Shown one piece after another: positions 1-12,510 of a stretch of 64,000 nucleotides of DNA (within the stretch, counting starts at the first letter, position 1; every line of letters begins with the position of its first letter). The translations under genes were made by a program, and so were the position numbers. Below the pieces are notes generated by a model that worked only from the letters and a program-made list of their open reading frames with translations, made no database searches and was not told where the DNA came from. The stretch comes from Pinus tabuliformis (lineage: Eukaryota > Streptophyta > Pinopsida > Pinales > Pinaceae). Location of the stretch: the NCBI GenBank assembly GCA_031772625.1, contig CM062813.1:694348420-694412419 (forward strand), written 5' to 3'.

Positions 1-1207
1 CTGAATTAAATAAAAATATTATAAATTATTATTGTATCAAATAATTAATGTATAATTTAATTAATAATAAAATATTTTTTTTGCATAATTTAATAATATA
101 ATTTGGAACAAGATTGTGGTTTCTTGTTGTTTAAAATGTAATTTTAAATACATAAATGGTATTTAGCACCTTATAAAACTTTTAAAATATTAGAACTTTG
201 TAAATTAAACAACCTAAACTTGTGATTTTTAAAAGTCTATGTTAAATTTTAAGCAAAATTTACCAGAAATATTGTTAGGAAAAAAGTTGTTTCATCTATT
301 CATAAAATGAAATATCAAGTCACGACTAAGTATGATGCATTTGACTCTTCACTAGATTAAATAAAAATATTATAAAATATGAAAATAATTTATTTTTTCA
401 TTGCATCAAATAATAGCGACATAATTTAACTAATAATGAATCTTTGTCCAAAGGAATTTGACTCTCCACTAGATTAAATAAAAATATTATAAATGATGAA
501 AAAAATAATAAAAATATTATAAATTATGAAAAGAATTTAATTTTTTATTGTATCAAATAATAGATGCATAATTTAGTTAATAATCAAATATTTTTTTGGG
601 CAGAATTTAATAATACAATTTGAAACAAGATTGTGATTTCTTGTTGTTTAAAATGTACTTTTGAATGCATAAATGGTGTTTAGCACCTTAAAAAACCCTT
701 AAAACGTTAGAACTTTGCAAATTAAACAACCTAAACTTGATTTTTAAAAGTCTTTATTGGATTTTGGGCAAATTTGGCCAGAAAAAGTGTTGGGAAAAGC
801 ATTATTTCATCCATTGTCTATTCATGAAATGGAATTTCAAGTCTCAACTAAGCATGATGCATTGGAAGTTTCATTTTAATAAGGAACGGGTAGAGTTTTT
901 TTTTTAATTGGAATGAGAATATTTTAGATAATCGGTAACTTCTAAACATCACTTGCCAAGATTACACCAGATACAACTATGTCATAAATACCACAACAGG
1001 TCAATTACAACATGTATCTAGAGAATTGAACCCAGGCTAAATGAATTAGTCACCAAACCACTCGAGCTAACATCCTTTGACAAAGAATAAGTAAAAAATA
1101 AATTTCTTTGTTTTTGGAAATAACTAAAATGATATCTTTTAATTTGTACAATATTTTTGCAAGTGAAAATTTTTCTATTCTCACCTAATTTAGTTCATTC
1201 AAAGCTT

Positions 1208-1930
1208 GAAATCAAATTATGGCATGAATGCAACAAGTATATATATCTTATGATATTATATCTTTGTTGTTTATGAATGAAACAAGTGAAACATGGACTG
1301 CTCCTATTACTATGGTGCAAGTCATAAGGTATTTAAAAAAAATTGAGCAAACAGAAGAGGGTAGATGGCCTAAGGTTATCTTTGATGATAGATTGTGCAA
1401 GAGAAAAAAAACTTGGATGCTGCAAAATAACAAATGGTTTAGTAACTCAGTTATTTGTTTGAACTTGTGTCCCATAAACAACGAAGAGATAAAAGCTTTT
1501 GTTATGGAAAAGTTCCACAAGCGTACTTGTGATAAGGAGCTAGGATGAAAGAATCATCAACCAAAAGCATACATAGAGGCCAATATCTCTTGGAAAGCCA
1601 AAATTCTTATTGCTCAGTTAAGGACTAATTCTCATCAACTCCGTTGTAAAACAGGGCACGGGAAAAGGCCAAAGGAAGTGTGGGAGGAAAGAGTATGCAT
1701 TATTTGTTCTTCCGGAAAAATGGAAGCAAAAAAACATTTCATTTTAGAATGTGAGGCCTTCAAAACAACAGAGAAAGTTATGCATATATGCTAGCAGCTA
1801 GCTCTTAGGATAATCTATTTAGTGAGGGGTTTGTCGAGAAGCTAGGAACATTTATTTTGAAGCTTCACAGAAAATGGGTTGAATACATCAACCAGATGAA
1901 GAAGCAATATGTCCCGTAGACTATCTTTAG
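1208..1930 (+). pseudogene. LINE reverse-transcriptase C-terminal remnant, copy 1
   Basis: A broken reading frame encodes a segment that looks like the tail of a plant non-LTR retrotransposon ORF2. The open part (1228-1548) is followed, after a deletion of about 50 bp relative to the copy at 22690-23440, by a stretch reading LRTNSHQLRCKTGHG, then CIIC and KHFILECEAF. This is the Cys/His zinc-binding pattern found after the RT domain in such elements. There is no catalytic RT core. The same remnant sits at the equivalent place in the second duplicated block, so it predates the duplication. The polyprotein assignment is by motif recognition only. Confidence 0.6.
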
Positions 1931-2948
1931 CCTCATGGATGTTAAAATAATTTATTTATTTATTTCTTTATTTCTTTCTTTCTTTCTATAAGACGTCCTT
2001 TGATAAGGGAGAAAGGGCTCCATTGTTTTCATTATTAGTAAGGCATTTATATTGATGGAGATTTTATGGTTTAGAACTATGGATTTGATTTAGTGTAAGA
2101 ACTAGAGGTTTAATTTTTGCCTTGAGATATCCATATTTTTTAGGAGTTTGCATGGAAAAATAATCTTATTCAGGAGAATATTTACAAATAAGGATTTATG
2201 GTACTACCTTTTCAATGTTCTATTTGTTGCAATGAATCGTGAATTAATTAATTAATTATATATATATATATATACCAACACCAGGGAACTTTTATTTATT
2301 TATAAAAAATTATGGTCAAAATGCCTAGGGAAGTTATAGAGAGATGGAATCCCTAAGTTTATAGGGAGATCTACATTTTGATATTACATCTAGGCCAAAA
2401 TAACATCCCTTGAAACTAGACATAGCCTTCTAAACAAAGAAGGGATGGAATAATACATATTTCATAGACAAAATAGAGATGCTTAAGAAGAAGCAATATA
2501 CTTCCAACGAAATAATTATTAGTTTACCCGTGGATACCCAAAAAGATCCCATAGATCCATACATTGGTTCGTGATAAAAAAGAGGTGAGATTAAACATAG
2601 ATAAAAAAAATCGGAGTTACTTGAGGTGGCAAACCAGATTGTTAGTGACAGTGCACGTGTTCACTTTAGGATGACGTGTAATTGTTGAGGGAGAAGAGAT
2701 ATCCATGTTGGTTCTAGTAATAAATTGGCCACGTATCAAAGTTGATTGAGGAGGAGAATGCCTTGAATTTTCCAACTTGAAGACTAGTTGCTCGAGTGAA
2801 TCAACTCATTGCTTTAGATGGAGTAAAATGCTTATAAAAACATTATTTGTCTATATATTTGTCAAGGAGTCCAATTCGTTGCGCAGGTCCTAAGTTGCCT
2901 TATTATGTTGACAAAGGTAACTACAAGTGGCTCATAGTTCCCCAAAAT

Positions 2949-4176
2949 CAAGGAAAATTTTAAGAACCCTCCTAAATTTATAAATATAATAAATGGGCGA
3001 ATCTCCATGGTATATAGTAAAAATGGAAGGCGATTTTATCAATAATATAATATGTATATATAATTTTTTGGCGAATCTCTCACCAGGCATGGTGAATATT
3101 TTACTCAATTATAAAATCTTGTAAGATCTTGGCGAGTCTTTCACTAAATAATAAAACTTTGTAAAGTCCTAGTGAATCTTAGCATTGTGAACTCTTAGAG
3201 AAGAGTAAAAATGGATCTATGCTGGTTTAATCCCCCCATTTAAATAGGCCACATTCCAGGTGAATACCATGGGTCAATACCATGTGCCATTTTGGTGAAT
3301 ACCATGGGTCAATACCATGTGCCATTTTTATTTTTAATAATTCTAATATTAGGGTTAATAATGGTTTTTTGCATGGTATTAATAGCAATCTAGTCCATGG
3401 TATTTGTCCCGTAGTATTTTTCCCATAGGTTTCACCTAAATATAACCCATTTCTTGAGTGTTCGTAAATATAAGGTGAATTATGGAGTAAATATAAAAAA
3501 ATGTTTTATTTGTTTACCATACCTCTAGTTTATTTATATTTTTATTAATTTACCATACCTATGTTACAAATATGGTATTTGGCCCATAGGATTCACTTAA
3601 ATAAAACCTCTTTCTTGAGCCTTCATAAATAGAACGAGGGTTATGGACTAAATATAAAAAGAGGTTTTATTTATTTACCATACGTCTAGTTTATTTATAT
3701 TTTTATTTATTTACCATACCTTTTGAGTAAGTATAAAAAGACGTTTTATTTATTTACTGTACCTCCACTTTACTTATATTTTTATTTGTTTACACTAGGT
3801 GACTCATGGAGTAAATATAAAAAATGTTTTATTTATTTACCATACCTCTCATTTATTTATATTTTTATTAACTTACCATACCTCTTTTATAAATATGGTA
3901 TTTGGCCCATAGGATTCAATTAAATAAAACCTATTCTTGAAAAAGGGCGAATGGATTCACTTAAATAAAACCTATTCTTGAAAATGGGCGAATGGAAGGT
4001 TGTAACTCCTAGTTTCAAGGGCTAAATTTACCTTTTTTACCCTCTCCCTTAAAATAAGGTGGGCTATTTGAGGTGATTTGTAAAAATGTACTATGATACA
4101 AAATATTCGCCCACTAAAAATTTAAAACCCCTTAATTTCGCCAAAGGGCGAACATTCGCCCCTAAAATTATCCTTG
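2949..4176. mobile_element. hAT-like non-autonomous DNA transposon (1228 bp)
   Basis: The insertion is flanked by a perfect 8-bp direct repeat cccaaaat (2941-2948 and 4177-4184). The paralogous block has one uninterrupted copy of this site at about 29631. The ends are inverted: 5' CAAGGAAAATTTTAAG against the reverse complement of the 3' end, CAAGGATAATTTTAGG. An 8-bp target duplication with CARNG-type ends fits the hAT superfamily. There is no transposase ORF. The interior is AT-rich with tandem-like motifs (3250-3330 and 3480-3930), so it is a passive element. The family name is inference from ends and target duplication. Confidence 0.8.
3250..3930. repeat. Internal degenerate tandem repeats of the hAT-like element
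   Basis: The motif gaataccatgggtcaatacc occurs twice (about 3258 and 3296). Stretches containing ttatttaccatacctctag and taaatataaaaa recur four to five times between 3480 and 3930 with a spacing of roughly 100-130 bp. Short open frames in this part are low-complexity and are not genes. Confidence 0.6.
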
Positions 4177-5050
4177 CCCAAAATCCATGATTAAGTTTGC
4201 AACAGGAATGAAGAGATGAGCAAACAAAACAGAATTCCCAACAACCTGCACCAAATCAAAGATATACCTTGTTCAATCATCAAGTTCGTCAACATGCCAG
4301 CTTCCCAACACAGTAGAGTCCACGTACAAAACCGAATAGATCACACAAGGGTTGTGTGGGAAAAGATAGAGTGAGATAATCTCCTGTCGAGTTGATTTAT
4401 GAGATATCATCACCAAAGGTGGCAAGTTTATGCTCCCAATATTCATTATGTGAGGTGACATACATGGTAGTGGCTCTATATGAAGCGTGGGTGATTTGAC
4501 ACTTGTTAATCCAGGAGGATGTTGTTGGAGAATGGAGTAGGGCAGCTTATTAATTCAGATTCTCCTTAGCCTTAATAATTGCTTATGAATTTTAGTTATC
4601 TTCTTATGTTTCTTTATTCGATCTTTTGATCAAATAATTATCAAGAGAAAAACAATAAAGACAATGGACACAAGTATTAAGCTCCAAGCCAGGGCAAAAC
4701 CCCTGCAAGGGGAAAATCCAAAAAATATCTTCTCTTCTTATAGAATCTGCTTCAAATGAGAAACCAAAACCCAAAACCCTAGACCAAGTCCTCCTCCAAG
4801 TACCAAGTCAACCCTCCAAAGAGAGCCTTCCAAGTAGTCAAAAGTCCACTCAAGTCAACAAAGAGTCAATCTTCTTCAAATCTAATTCAAATTTAGATTT
4901 TGGCCTATAACTTCAAGACTTTGGACCTGTAGTAGCTTCAAATTTTTGGCCTCCCGCAACAAATCTGAAACCCTAATTCTTTCACACATGTGACCAAAAA
5001 ATACCAAAATTTCATCTTTTCTCCTTCACTAGGGTTTTTCTCCTTGACTC

Positions 5051-7060
5051 TGCAATGCATTGTTTATAGCTAAGTCATAAAAGGATTGTTGACATACTTA
5101 ACACTGTTGTCAAATAATTTGGATACCATTTCGAAGCATATTTAGAAATGTGCAAGCTAAGTGAGTTAACATGATTGGGAATTGAATGTGGAGTTGACAT
5201 GATTGGGAATTGAATGTGGAGTTGACTTTACTATTGCTGGCATTGACACGGTTCTGTGCTTATGTGTGGTTGAATTTTGTTTACTTTAGGCAACATTGTG
5301 GCCTTCCAATTTGTATCGTCTATCTATCTAACACCTCTAGATCCAAATATATGTTGAGCTTGCATCAAAATGTCTTATTTGTAATCTGATCTACTATTTA
5401 ATTCACACTTCTTTGCATATAAATGAACCTTGCATTTTCAACTCCATAGTTACGAAACCCTCATTTAAATTATCCATTCAAGGTCCCATCGTGAAGGCTT
5501 GGCCTTCTTGTTAAGACTATGGATGAGTAATGTTGATTCTCCTTTAAGTATGATACTTTTAAAGTTACAAGCTTTTGCAAGTATCATACCATCAATGAGG
5601 CCAACAATCCCTGCTTGTTATTTGAAAGACCCCAAGAATTTGGGGTCTTAAGAAACCTACCAATAGGATTTCATAGTATATTCTTACTATATCTAGATCA
5701 TTTTTCATTGCCCATTCAAAATTGAGTTTAGCCCATCCTTTATCAAGAAACCATGACTATATTTGGAAGGGGATCCTATTTGAGTGAGAAGGTCAATATT
5801 ATATGCCCAACAATTATAAGAAATTTGGTTCCTCTTCAGGAATGATAACTTTAGACTATGATCGTTCTATTGATTCAATCATTGCTAGTATGATTCTAAT
5901 CTAGCACTAAGAAGAAGATAGGTTCTTTCCTAAAAATTGATAATGTCCTTGGCCTTCAAAATAGACCACATAATATATGTTGGGGTTGTATTCAACTTGT
6001 TATGAAGACTGTAATACTTCTATGGGCCGCCCCTCCAACTCTAAAAAAGTTGATAACATTATCTATTAGTGGATTAGCTAAACTTGCAGATTTCTCCCAA
6101 CAGTCTAGTAATTGTCTAACAAAGGTGTTACTTGGGTTTATTCAAGGTGGTTGGGATGAATGATTCTTATCCTTTCCACCCAAGTTCAATTCTTGCAAAT
6201 GACATGTTAATCTCATATTGAGTATATTGTTGTAATGGATTCAAGCTTTGTTGTTGAATGGCCCTGAGCCCTAAAGAATTTCTTACCTTACCTATAGGCT
6301 AAAGGGTGGGGTGCTTACTTATAAGGAAAATATTATCTAGCAATGGTGTATGTAAAAAGAAAGTGGGATCAAACTTTGTAGTTATCCTTACAATGTGAGT
6401 ATAGGATGGGTCCTTGAATACCTCCATGTCTTATAGATTCCCTTGAGAGGAATTTTCTTTTTACTGTGGAACATAGAGAATTATCACCCTTCCTCAACAT
6501 TCTAGATGTCAAATTTTCCTCCATATCTTCAATTTTTGGATCTAAACAAATTTGAAGTGTTATGCAATAGCATTGTTTTCTTAAATCTTAAATAAACCCT
6601 TGTTGAAAAATATCACCTAAAAAAGTTTTCTCATTTGTAGAAATATTAAATCCCCATTAAAAAAATATCCCCAAGTCTATTAGCCTACTTCTCTTGGATC
6701 TAAATGGACTAGTGTCCTTAAATTCAAAGTTCGAAAAAATAGATAAATATCCATTTTAAAATTAGTCGCAAAAATATATATATCTTACTTTAATTTTTTT
6801 ATAATAATATGTTTTTAATGAAGAAAAACCATTTCTATCATATAAATCCAAGTTAGAAATCCTCCATAGATGAACACCAAAAAAAATACATATATATTAT
6901 ATTAATAAAATATTTTTATTTGAAAAAAAATTATAACAACTCTGGTTAATGTGTACATTTTCACAATTAACCATAGTTATAATTATGCCGTAAGGCATTT
7001 CCCTATGAAACCAACTCCTTCGCTGATTACGTGTCCTCTGTTTGCGCCTTTGGATCTTTT
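5051..7060. other. Non-coding stretch, no gene seen
   Basis: No supported ORF, RNA gene or element end is visible. There is one short perfect inverted repeat, gtatgatactt at 5548-5558 and aagtatcatac at 5579-5589, with a 20-base spacer. From 6590 the sequence becomes strongly AT-rich. Confidence 0.5.
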
Positions 7061-7092
7061 GTTAGACGATTAGCTTCTACTCCGCCATTGAT

Positions 7093-7731
7093 TTGAATTG
7101 CAAACCGTTTTGGCAACAGCGTTCTGGACGTGGGCAAGAAGGGGCATGCAGAGTCGCTTTCCAATGGAGATATTTGAGCCGCCTCGTGGCGTTGCTGCAC
7201 CGTGGGAAAGTTGAAAGTCGAATGCTAGACGAAGCTCACCGCCTGAAGTCGAACCATGAAATCTTTGGCAGATCTGTCATTGGCCATGACGTCAAGGGGT
7301 CGAAGTGCATGTAGCAGGAAAATCATTTGTATATATATTTTCAGGCATAACAAAGCGCATCGCCGACTACAAGTGGTTAAGTCCAGATGGAATTCCCTGG
7401 GAAAAAAGAGATCATTGTCTGCCAAAGCCAGACTCTACAAGCCTAACGTTGCTTCCAATAATTCTGGCAGACAGATGACTAGAGTAAACCCCGGCCTTCA
7501 GGTGATCACAGGCATAGGGTCACCTGGTAATTGCGATGAAGAAGCAGGAGGCACCGTCGCTTCTTGTATGCAGATTATCAGGAGGCTCGTGCCAGGAAGC
7601 CGCAGACGGCCGTTTTTCTAAAAGAAGCTTTGGAGTACATCGTCGCGCTTAAAATGCAGGGTCAGGTCATGCACGCATTGGCCGACTACTATTCAAATTC
7701 GTATGCTGATGTTGCGGGCATGCCTCGATAG
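7093..7731 (+). pseudogene. IBH1-like atypical bHLH gene remnant
   Basis: IBH1/AIF/PAR-type proteins are non-DNA-binding bHLH factors that antagonise growth-promoting bHLH proteins in brassinosteroid, light and cell-elongation pathways in the nucleus. Two family-like stretches are readable. One is an N-terminal motif near 7256-7330 (ADLSLAMTSRGRSACSRKI). The other is a helix-loop-helix near 7565-7731 (IIRRLVPGSR, then VFLKEALEYIVALKMQGQV). The second helix lies in another frame from the first, so a frameshift falls near 7603. The GC content is higher than in the neighbouring sequence, as in an exon. No clean start is assignable. It could be an exon of a gene with a missing intron boundary, but the frame change and lack of a continuous ORF favour a pseudogene. 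Confidence 0.45.
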
Positions 7732-7877
7732 GAGGTCGTATGATCGAATCTCGGTTGCACAAATAAAGATGAAAGGCGTATTACATGCATCAGCTGCTGC
7801 CTCGATAGGAGGTCGTGAGATCGAATCTCGGCTGCACAAATAAAGATGAAAGGCGTATTACAGGCATCAGCTGCTGG
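7722..7877 (+). repeat. 78-bp tandem duplication with tRNA T-arm-like sequence
   Basis: Two near-identical 78-bp units start at 7722 and 7800 (gcctcgataggaggtcg...). Each contains gatcgaatctcgg followed by ttgcac or ctgcac, which resembles a tRNA T-arm and acceptor end or the B-box of a tRNA-derived SINE. No A-box or full cloverleaf is seen. Confidence 0.75.
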
Positions 7878-7938
7878 TATAATGTGTATTTGTTGAAGTA
7901 TGAACTCAGACTTAGAATTTGGTTTTAATTAATTCTTC

Positions 7939-8052
7939 AAGAAGTTATTTCATTTATGGGATATTTTCGAGATATATAATTCAGTGAAATTCAGTAAGAA
8001 GTTATTTCATTTATGGGATATTTTCGAGATATATAATTCAGTGAAATTCAGT
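7939..8052 (+). repeat. 57-bp tandem duplication
   Basis: Two adjacent units of 57 bp begin with aagaagttatttcatttatg at 7939 and 7996. They are nearly identical, so this is a recent tandem duplication. No coding content is seen. Confidence 0.85.
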
Positions 8053-8139
8053 ATGCTATCGAGCAATTTTATTTCATAGCGTGTATCTGGGCAGACTGTG
8101 AAGATGTATCCAAGAACAGTTTTCTGGAATAATAATAAA

Positions 8140-10107
8140 TTTAAAAATATAGAAATCAAATTGTTTTTTTTTTAAATGTTAAATTTAAACTAACATTAGA
8201 ATTTTTTATTTAGTTTTTAAAAAAAAAAAAGTTATATTTGCATTATTTTAATGATTTATAATTTTTCTTTATGAAATTAAAGTTACTGAAACAAAAGAAT
8301 TTCTTATTTTGTTAAAAAAAGAATTTCTTATTTTTTTGTTATATTGGCACTATTTTAATGATTTATATATATTTAGGAATTTCTTATTTAATTTCTTAAA
8401 AAAGGATTTTTTTAGTTATATTTGCATTATTTTAATGATTTATTTTTTTATGAAATTAAAATTACTAAAAGAAAAGAATTTCTTATTTTGTTTCTAAAAA
8501 ATAAAAAGAATTTCTTATTTTGTTTCTAAAAAATAAAAAGAATTTTTTATTTTTAGTTATATTTGTACTATTTTAATGATTTATATATAGTTTTTATGAA
8601 AAATTTACTAGTAAAATATTCAGATTCATTATGTTCTAAATATTCAGATTTATTATACTCTCAAATCTAATTGCATTTTTCTTTATTTTTAAATGTTATT
8701 TAAATTAACATTAAATCAGACTCATTATTTAAATGTTAAATTTAAATTAGCATTAAATCGTCCCTTAAAATCAATAATTTAAACTAACATTACTAAAATT
8801 AAATCCCATTTTAACTAACATTAAATCCGATTTTAAAATAATTTAAACTAATGTTAAATCCGATTTTAAAATAATTTAAACTAACATCCATACCGACATA
8901 TATATATAATGAAATTAAAATTACTAGTGAAATAGTGAGATTCATTATGCTTTAGAAAAAAGTGCTTTATTAAAAAAACAATTAGCATTGGAGGAAAAAA
9001 AAATGCTTAATAATTTTAAAGGAGAAACATAAAATATTCTTTGAAACCTCCAACTAAACCTTAAAGCCCTACTTAATTCCAAGACACCCAATATTCTTTG
9101 AAACCTCACTCCAACTAAACTTTAAAGACCTATTCTTTGAAACCTCACCTAATATTAAAGCCCTACGTCCTCCATGAAATGATAATTATCATCTAACGCA
9201 TATAAGTATGCACAAATACAGAAATCAAATTGTTTTTTATTTTTTATTTTTTTTAAAGGTTAAATTTAAACTAACATTAGAATTTCTTATTTAGTTTCTT
9301 AAAAAAATAATAATTATATTTGCACTATTTTAATGATTTATAATTTTTTTTTATGAAATTAAAGTTACTGAAACATAAGAATTTCTTATTTTGTTTCTTA
9401 AAAAAAAGAATTTCTTATTTTTTGTTATATTGGCACTATTTTAATGATTTATATATATTTAAGAATTTCTTATTTAATTTCTTAAAAAAAAAATTTCTTA
9501 TTTTGTTTCTAAAAAATAAAAATAATTTCTTATTTTTAGTTATATTTGCACTATTTTAATGATTTATAATTTTTTTTTTAATGAAATTAAAGTCAATGAA
9601 ACAAAAGAATTTCTTATTTTGTTTCTTAAAAAAAAAGAAAAATAATTTCTTATTTTTTGTTATATTGGCACTATTTTAATGATTTATATATATTTAGGAA
9701 TTTCTTATTTAATTTCTTAAAAAAAGTTATTTTTTTTGTTATATTTGCATTATTTTAATGAATTTTTTTTTTTTTTGAAATTAAAGTTACTAAAGCAAAA
9801 GAATTTCTTATTTTGTTTCTAAAAAATAAAAAGAATTTCTTATTTTTAGTTAATTCGCACTATTTTAATGATTTATATATAATTTTTATGAAAAATTTAC
9901 TAGTGAAATATTTAGATTCATTATGTTCTAAATATTGAGATTCATTATGCTCTCAAATCTAATTGCATTATTATTATTATTTTTAAATGTTATTTAAACT
10001 AACATTAAATCAGACTCATTATTTAAATGTTAAATTTAAATTAACATTAAATCGTCTCTTAAAATCAATAATTTAAACTAACATTAAATCCGATTTTAAA
10101 ATAATTT

Positions 10108-10163
<56 letters not shown>

Positions 10164-10505
10164 GAAATTAAAATTACTAGTGAATTAGTGAGATTCATTA
10201 TGCTTTATTAAAAAAAATAATTAGCATTGGAAAAGAAAAAAATGCTTAATAATTTTAAAGGAGAAACATAAAATATTCTTTGAAAACTCACTCCAACTAA
10301 ACCTTAAAGCCCTACTTAATTCCAAGACACCCAATATTCTTTGAAACCTCACTCCAACTAAACTTTAAAGACCTATTCTTTGAAACCTCACCTAATATTA
10401 AAGCCCTACTTAATTCCAAGGCTCCCTATGCATTACATATTTCCTAGATAATAGAGTCCTCCATGAAATGATAATTATCATCTAATGCATATAAGTGTGC
10501 ACATC
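8140..10505. repeat. AT-rich block present in two tandem copies
   Basis: A unit of about 1.1-1.3 kb is repeated head to tail (about 8140-9215 and 9216-10505). Both copies start with agaaatcaaattgtttttt and contain several sub-repeats of gaatttcttattttgtttct and cactattttaatgatttata. Both end with caactaaaccttaaagccc, attctttgaaacctcac and tgaaatgataattatcatct. Small AT-rich frames here are not believable genes. Confidence 0.8.
10110..10161. repeat. (AT)n microsatellite, about 26 units
   Basis: An uninterrupted run of about 52 alternating A/T bases lies inside the second AT-rich unit. The matching position of the first unit (about 8900-8910) has only a short tatatata, so the run expanded after the duplication. 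Confidence 0.95.
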
Positions 10506-10760
10506 AAAACCATGTTGCTCTGGCACACCCAAAACTCCCGCACATCAAAACCATGTTGCTCTGGCACACCCACAGGATTTTAAGGGGTTTTAATGGAGTT
10601 ATCTAATGAGGCGGAGGAATTGCTCGGATGGCCAAAAGTGGTCAGAATCCGGGCAAAAAAATTTCAAAAAAGGGGTTTTAATGGAGTTGTCTAATGAGGC
10701 GGAGGAATTGCCCTGAAGGCCAAAAGTGGTCCGAATCCAAGCAAAAAAATTTCAAAAAAT
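10500..10760. repeat. Two short tandem duplications (about 40 bp and about 88 bp)
   Basis: The phrase cacatcaaaaccatgttgct is repeated at about 10501 and 10541. A second repeat, starting aaggggttttaatggagtt at about 10582 and 10670, has an 88-bp unit containing gaggcggaggaattgc and a run of A. No gene is visible. Confidence 0.8.
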
Positions 10761-10959
10761 CTTGTAGAGACAGTGTTTGAATTCTGTTTTTGATAGTGGA
10801 AATGGATTCAGCACCATCAAAAACGTCTAGGACACCTAAAATTTTGAAGTTTACCAACTGTAACTTGGATTTACAAAAATCCTTGCCGGATTTTCTCTAA
10901 ACATAACCGCAATTTCCATAATTTGCTGGGCAACTTGTTAGACTACTCGGATTTTAATA

Positions 10960-11065
10960 TTTTAGTGAGAAGCTTTTTAAGGGGTTTTAATATTAGAAGC
11001 CTAAAGGGTTTTAATATTTTAGTGACAGGCTTTTTAAGGGGTTTTAGTATTAGAAGCCTTAGTTC
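10960..11065. repeat. About 60-bp tandem repeat
   Basis: The phrase ctttttaaggggttttaata (second copy ctttttaaggggttttagta), followed by ttagaagcct, occurs twice about 60 bp apart. The small open frame through it merely reflects the repeat. Confidence 0.65.
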
Positions 11066-11109
11066 CTTTGCAACATATGGTGCAATTGCTAGTATAGCTT
11101 ATTTTCAAA

Positions 11110-12160
11110 AGAGAACAGTGTAAAACACACCTCATCAATTTCTCCCTTTAAAATGGATCAATTTCTCCCTTTAAATAGGCTAAATTCCACATGAATACCA
11201 TGGGTCAATACCAGGGGTTTTTAATACCATGGGCCATTTTTATTTTTATTTTTATAGGGTTATTTTTATTTTTATTTTTACTTTATTTTGACCAAGTTAA
11301 AATACTTACCTTACATTAATCTTTTTTTTTTTTTTTTAATGTAATTTGACTTAGTCAAAATGTTAAATATTACATTACAACATCTCTACCATATTAGGCA
11401 TCTCTTCGCAGTCATAGTGTTTCTTATTAAAAATAGTTATAATGATGTTTATCTATAATTTCTAGAGATATGAGACGTCCATTTTAGGAATTCAATAAAA
11501 ACAAATTTTATTCAAACAATATTTTTTGTTCTTTAAAATACCTTTTTCACTACCTATATGGATTTATCACTCTAAAATATTTGAGGGCATTTGCTTGCCC
11601 TATTTTCCAAAAATTCAACCAAAATTTATACCTAAAAAAACTGCAAAACTTATCTCAAGTATACTAATGAGATAATGCAATTGTCTTATTTTCAACTATG
11701 AGAATCCACATGATGCAAATTGGAAATGTCTATATGAAGGACATCTCAAGCACCCTTTGTCTAATTTAGCAGCCCACCCCTTACCACTAGAATCTCAAGC
11801 ACAACATCCTAAGTGAATTTGTTTAATTACTACGTATATGTTTGTAAAATTAACGTATAAAGGACATTTTGTGAATCTTAGATTACAACACACTACCATG
11901 GAGCTTTTTGTGACCCTCTTCCCATTTCCACTTGATTTTTTATTCAATCTATGTTTGAGTTAGAAAATAATTAAATTAATTAATTAAATAAAATAAAATA
12001 ACATTTATTGATTAATTCAAATATAAATATAAATTTTAATTCATTTCAATATATTATAACTCTCATCTTTTTTTGAGTTAAAATCAAGTATAAAATTCAA
12101 TTATAGTTGTAAATTTTTAATGTTAAAATGAGTTATAGAATTTAGTTAATATTGTAAATT
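11110..12160. other. Non-coding AT-rich stretch with a hAT-like element fragment
   Basis: At 11145-11250 the text (aaataggctaaattccac..., gaataccatgggtcaatacc) resembles part of the hAT-like element at about 3230-3330, so a related fragment probably lies here. I could not place its ends. The rest is AT-rich with no ORF or RNA gene that I can support. Confidence 0.45.
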
Positions 12161-12459
12161 AAAATTGTGGATGCTCGGCAACATCGCATAAAAGAACTGG
12201 TAAGTAGTTTCTTTGCACTCTATCTAGCCTACAAGTTTTGAATCTTAGTTCTTTTTTGGCATAACGTTCATTTCTGAGTCAAATGGGAAAGCTCAAGAAT
12301 CTAAAGCAACTCAAATTGGATGCATGCCACAGTCTAGATGAGCTTCCAAAATAAATTTCTCAAGTCACTTCATTAAACACTCTCATCTTGCCCTTAATGG
12401 AGTCTATTTGTGCAATGACTGTGGAGTATCTTTCAAAGCTCTCCAATCTTACATAGTTG
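12160..12459 (+). pseudogene. NLR LRR fragment, unit 1 (internally deleted)
   Basis: This begins with a scrap of the NB-ARC end (gatgctcggcaacatcgcataaaagaactggtaagtag) and jumps directly into LRR text that units 2 and 3 carry about 450 bp further on, so a deletion joined them. The LRR part reads like QMGKLKNLKQLKLDACHSL, followed by an in-frame stop and then TLILPLMESIC. It belongs to the leucine-rich end of a coiled-coil-type NLR and has no capacity to make a functional receptor. Confidence 0.6.
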
Positions 12460-12510
12460 ATCACAAAAGTGGTAAAATTAGAAAATAAAGTGGATACATA
12501 GGTCACTTGG

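Larger units (their letters stand above)
1..5050. repeat. Duplicated block, copy 1 (continues left of window)
   Basis: From base 1 to about 5050 the sequence aligns, in the same order and orientation, with about 18013-30500. The two copies part company just after the shared stretch ending tctccttgactct (about 5050 and about 30500). The block is AT-rich and holds a LINE remnant at 1208-1930, but no intact gene. Large differences between copies are explained by clean insertions: a 1.2-kb element here at 2949-4176, and a LINE and a Copia element in copy 2. It may be part of a larger repeat family or a segmental duplication; its left limit is outside the window. Confidence 0.85.

Noticed and set aside
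2256-2274. Short (AT)n run and the similar run at 18600-18620
   Set aside because: Too short and ordinary for this AT-rich DNA; the second lies at the LINE 5' junction and adds nothing beyond it.
3723-3923. 66-codon Tyr/Phe/Leu-rich ORF
   Set aside because: It is the translation of AT-rich tandem repeats within the hAT-like element.
7800-7877. Possible tRNA gene
   Set aside because: Only a T-arm-like part is present; there is no D-arm, anticodon arm or A-box.
8309-9559. Lys/Phe/Leu-rich ORFs in the AT-rich block
   Set aside because: Low-complexity products of repeated ttcttattt-type words; both copies follow the DNA repeats, not a protein.
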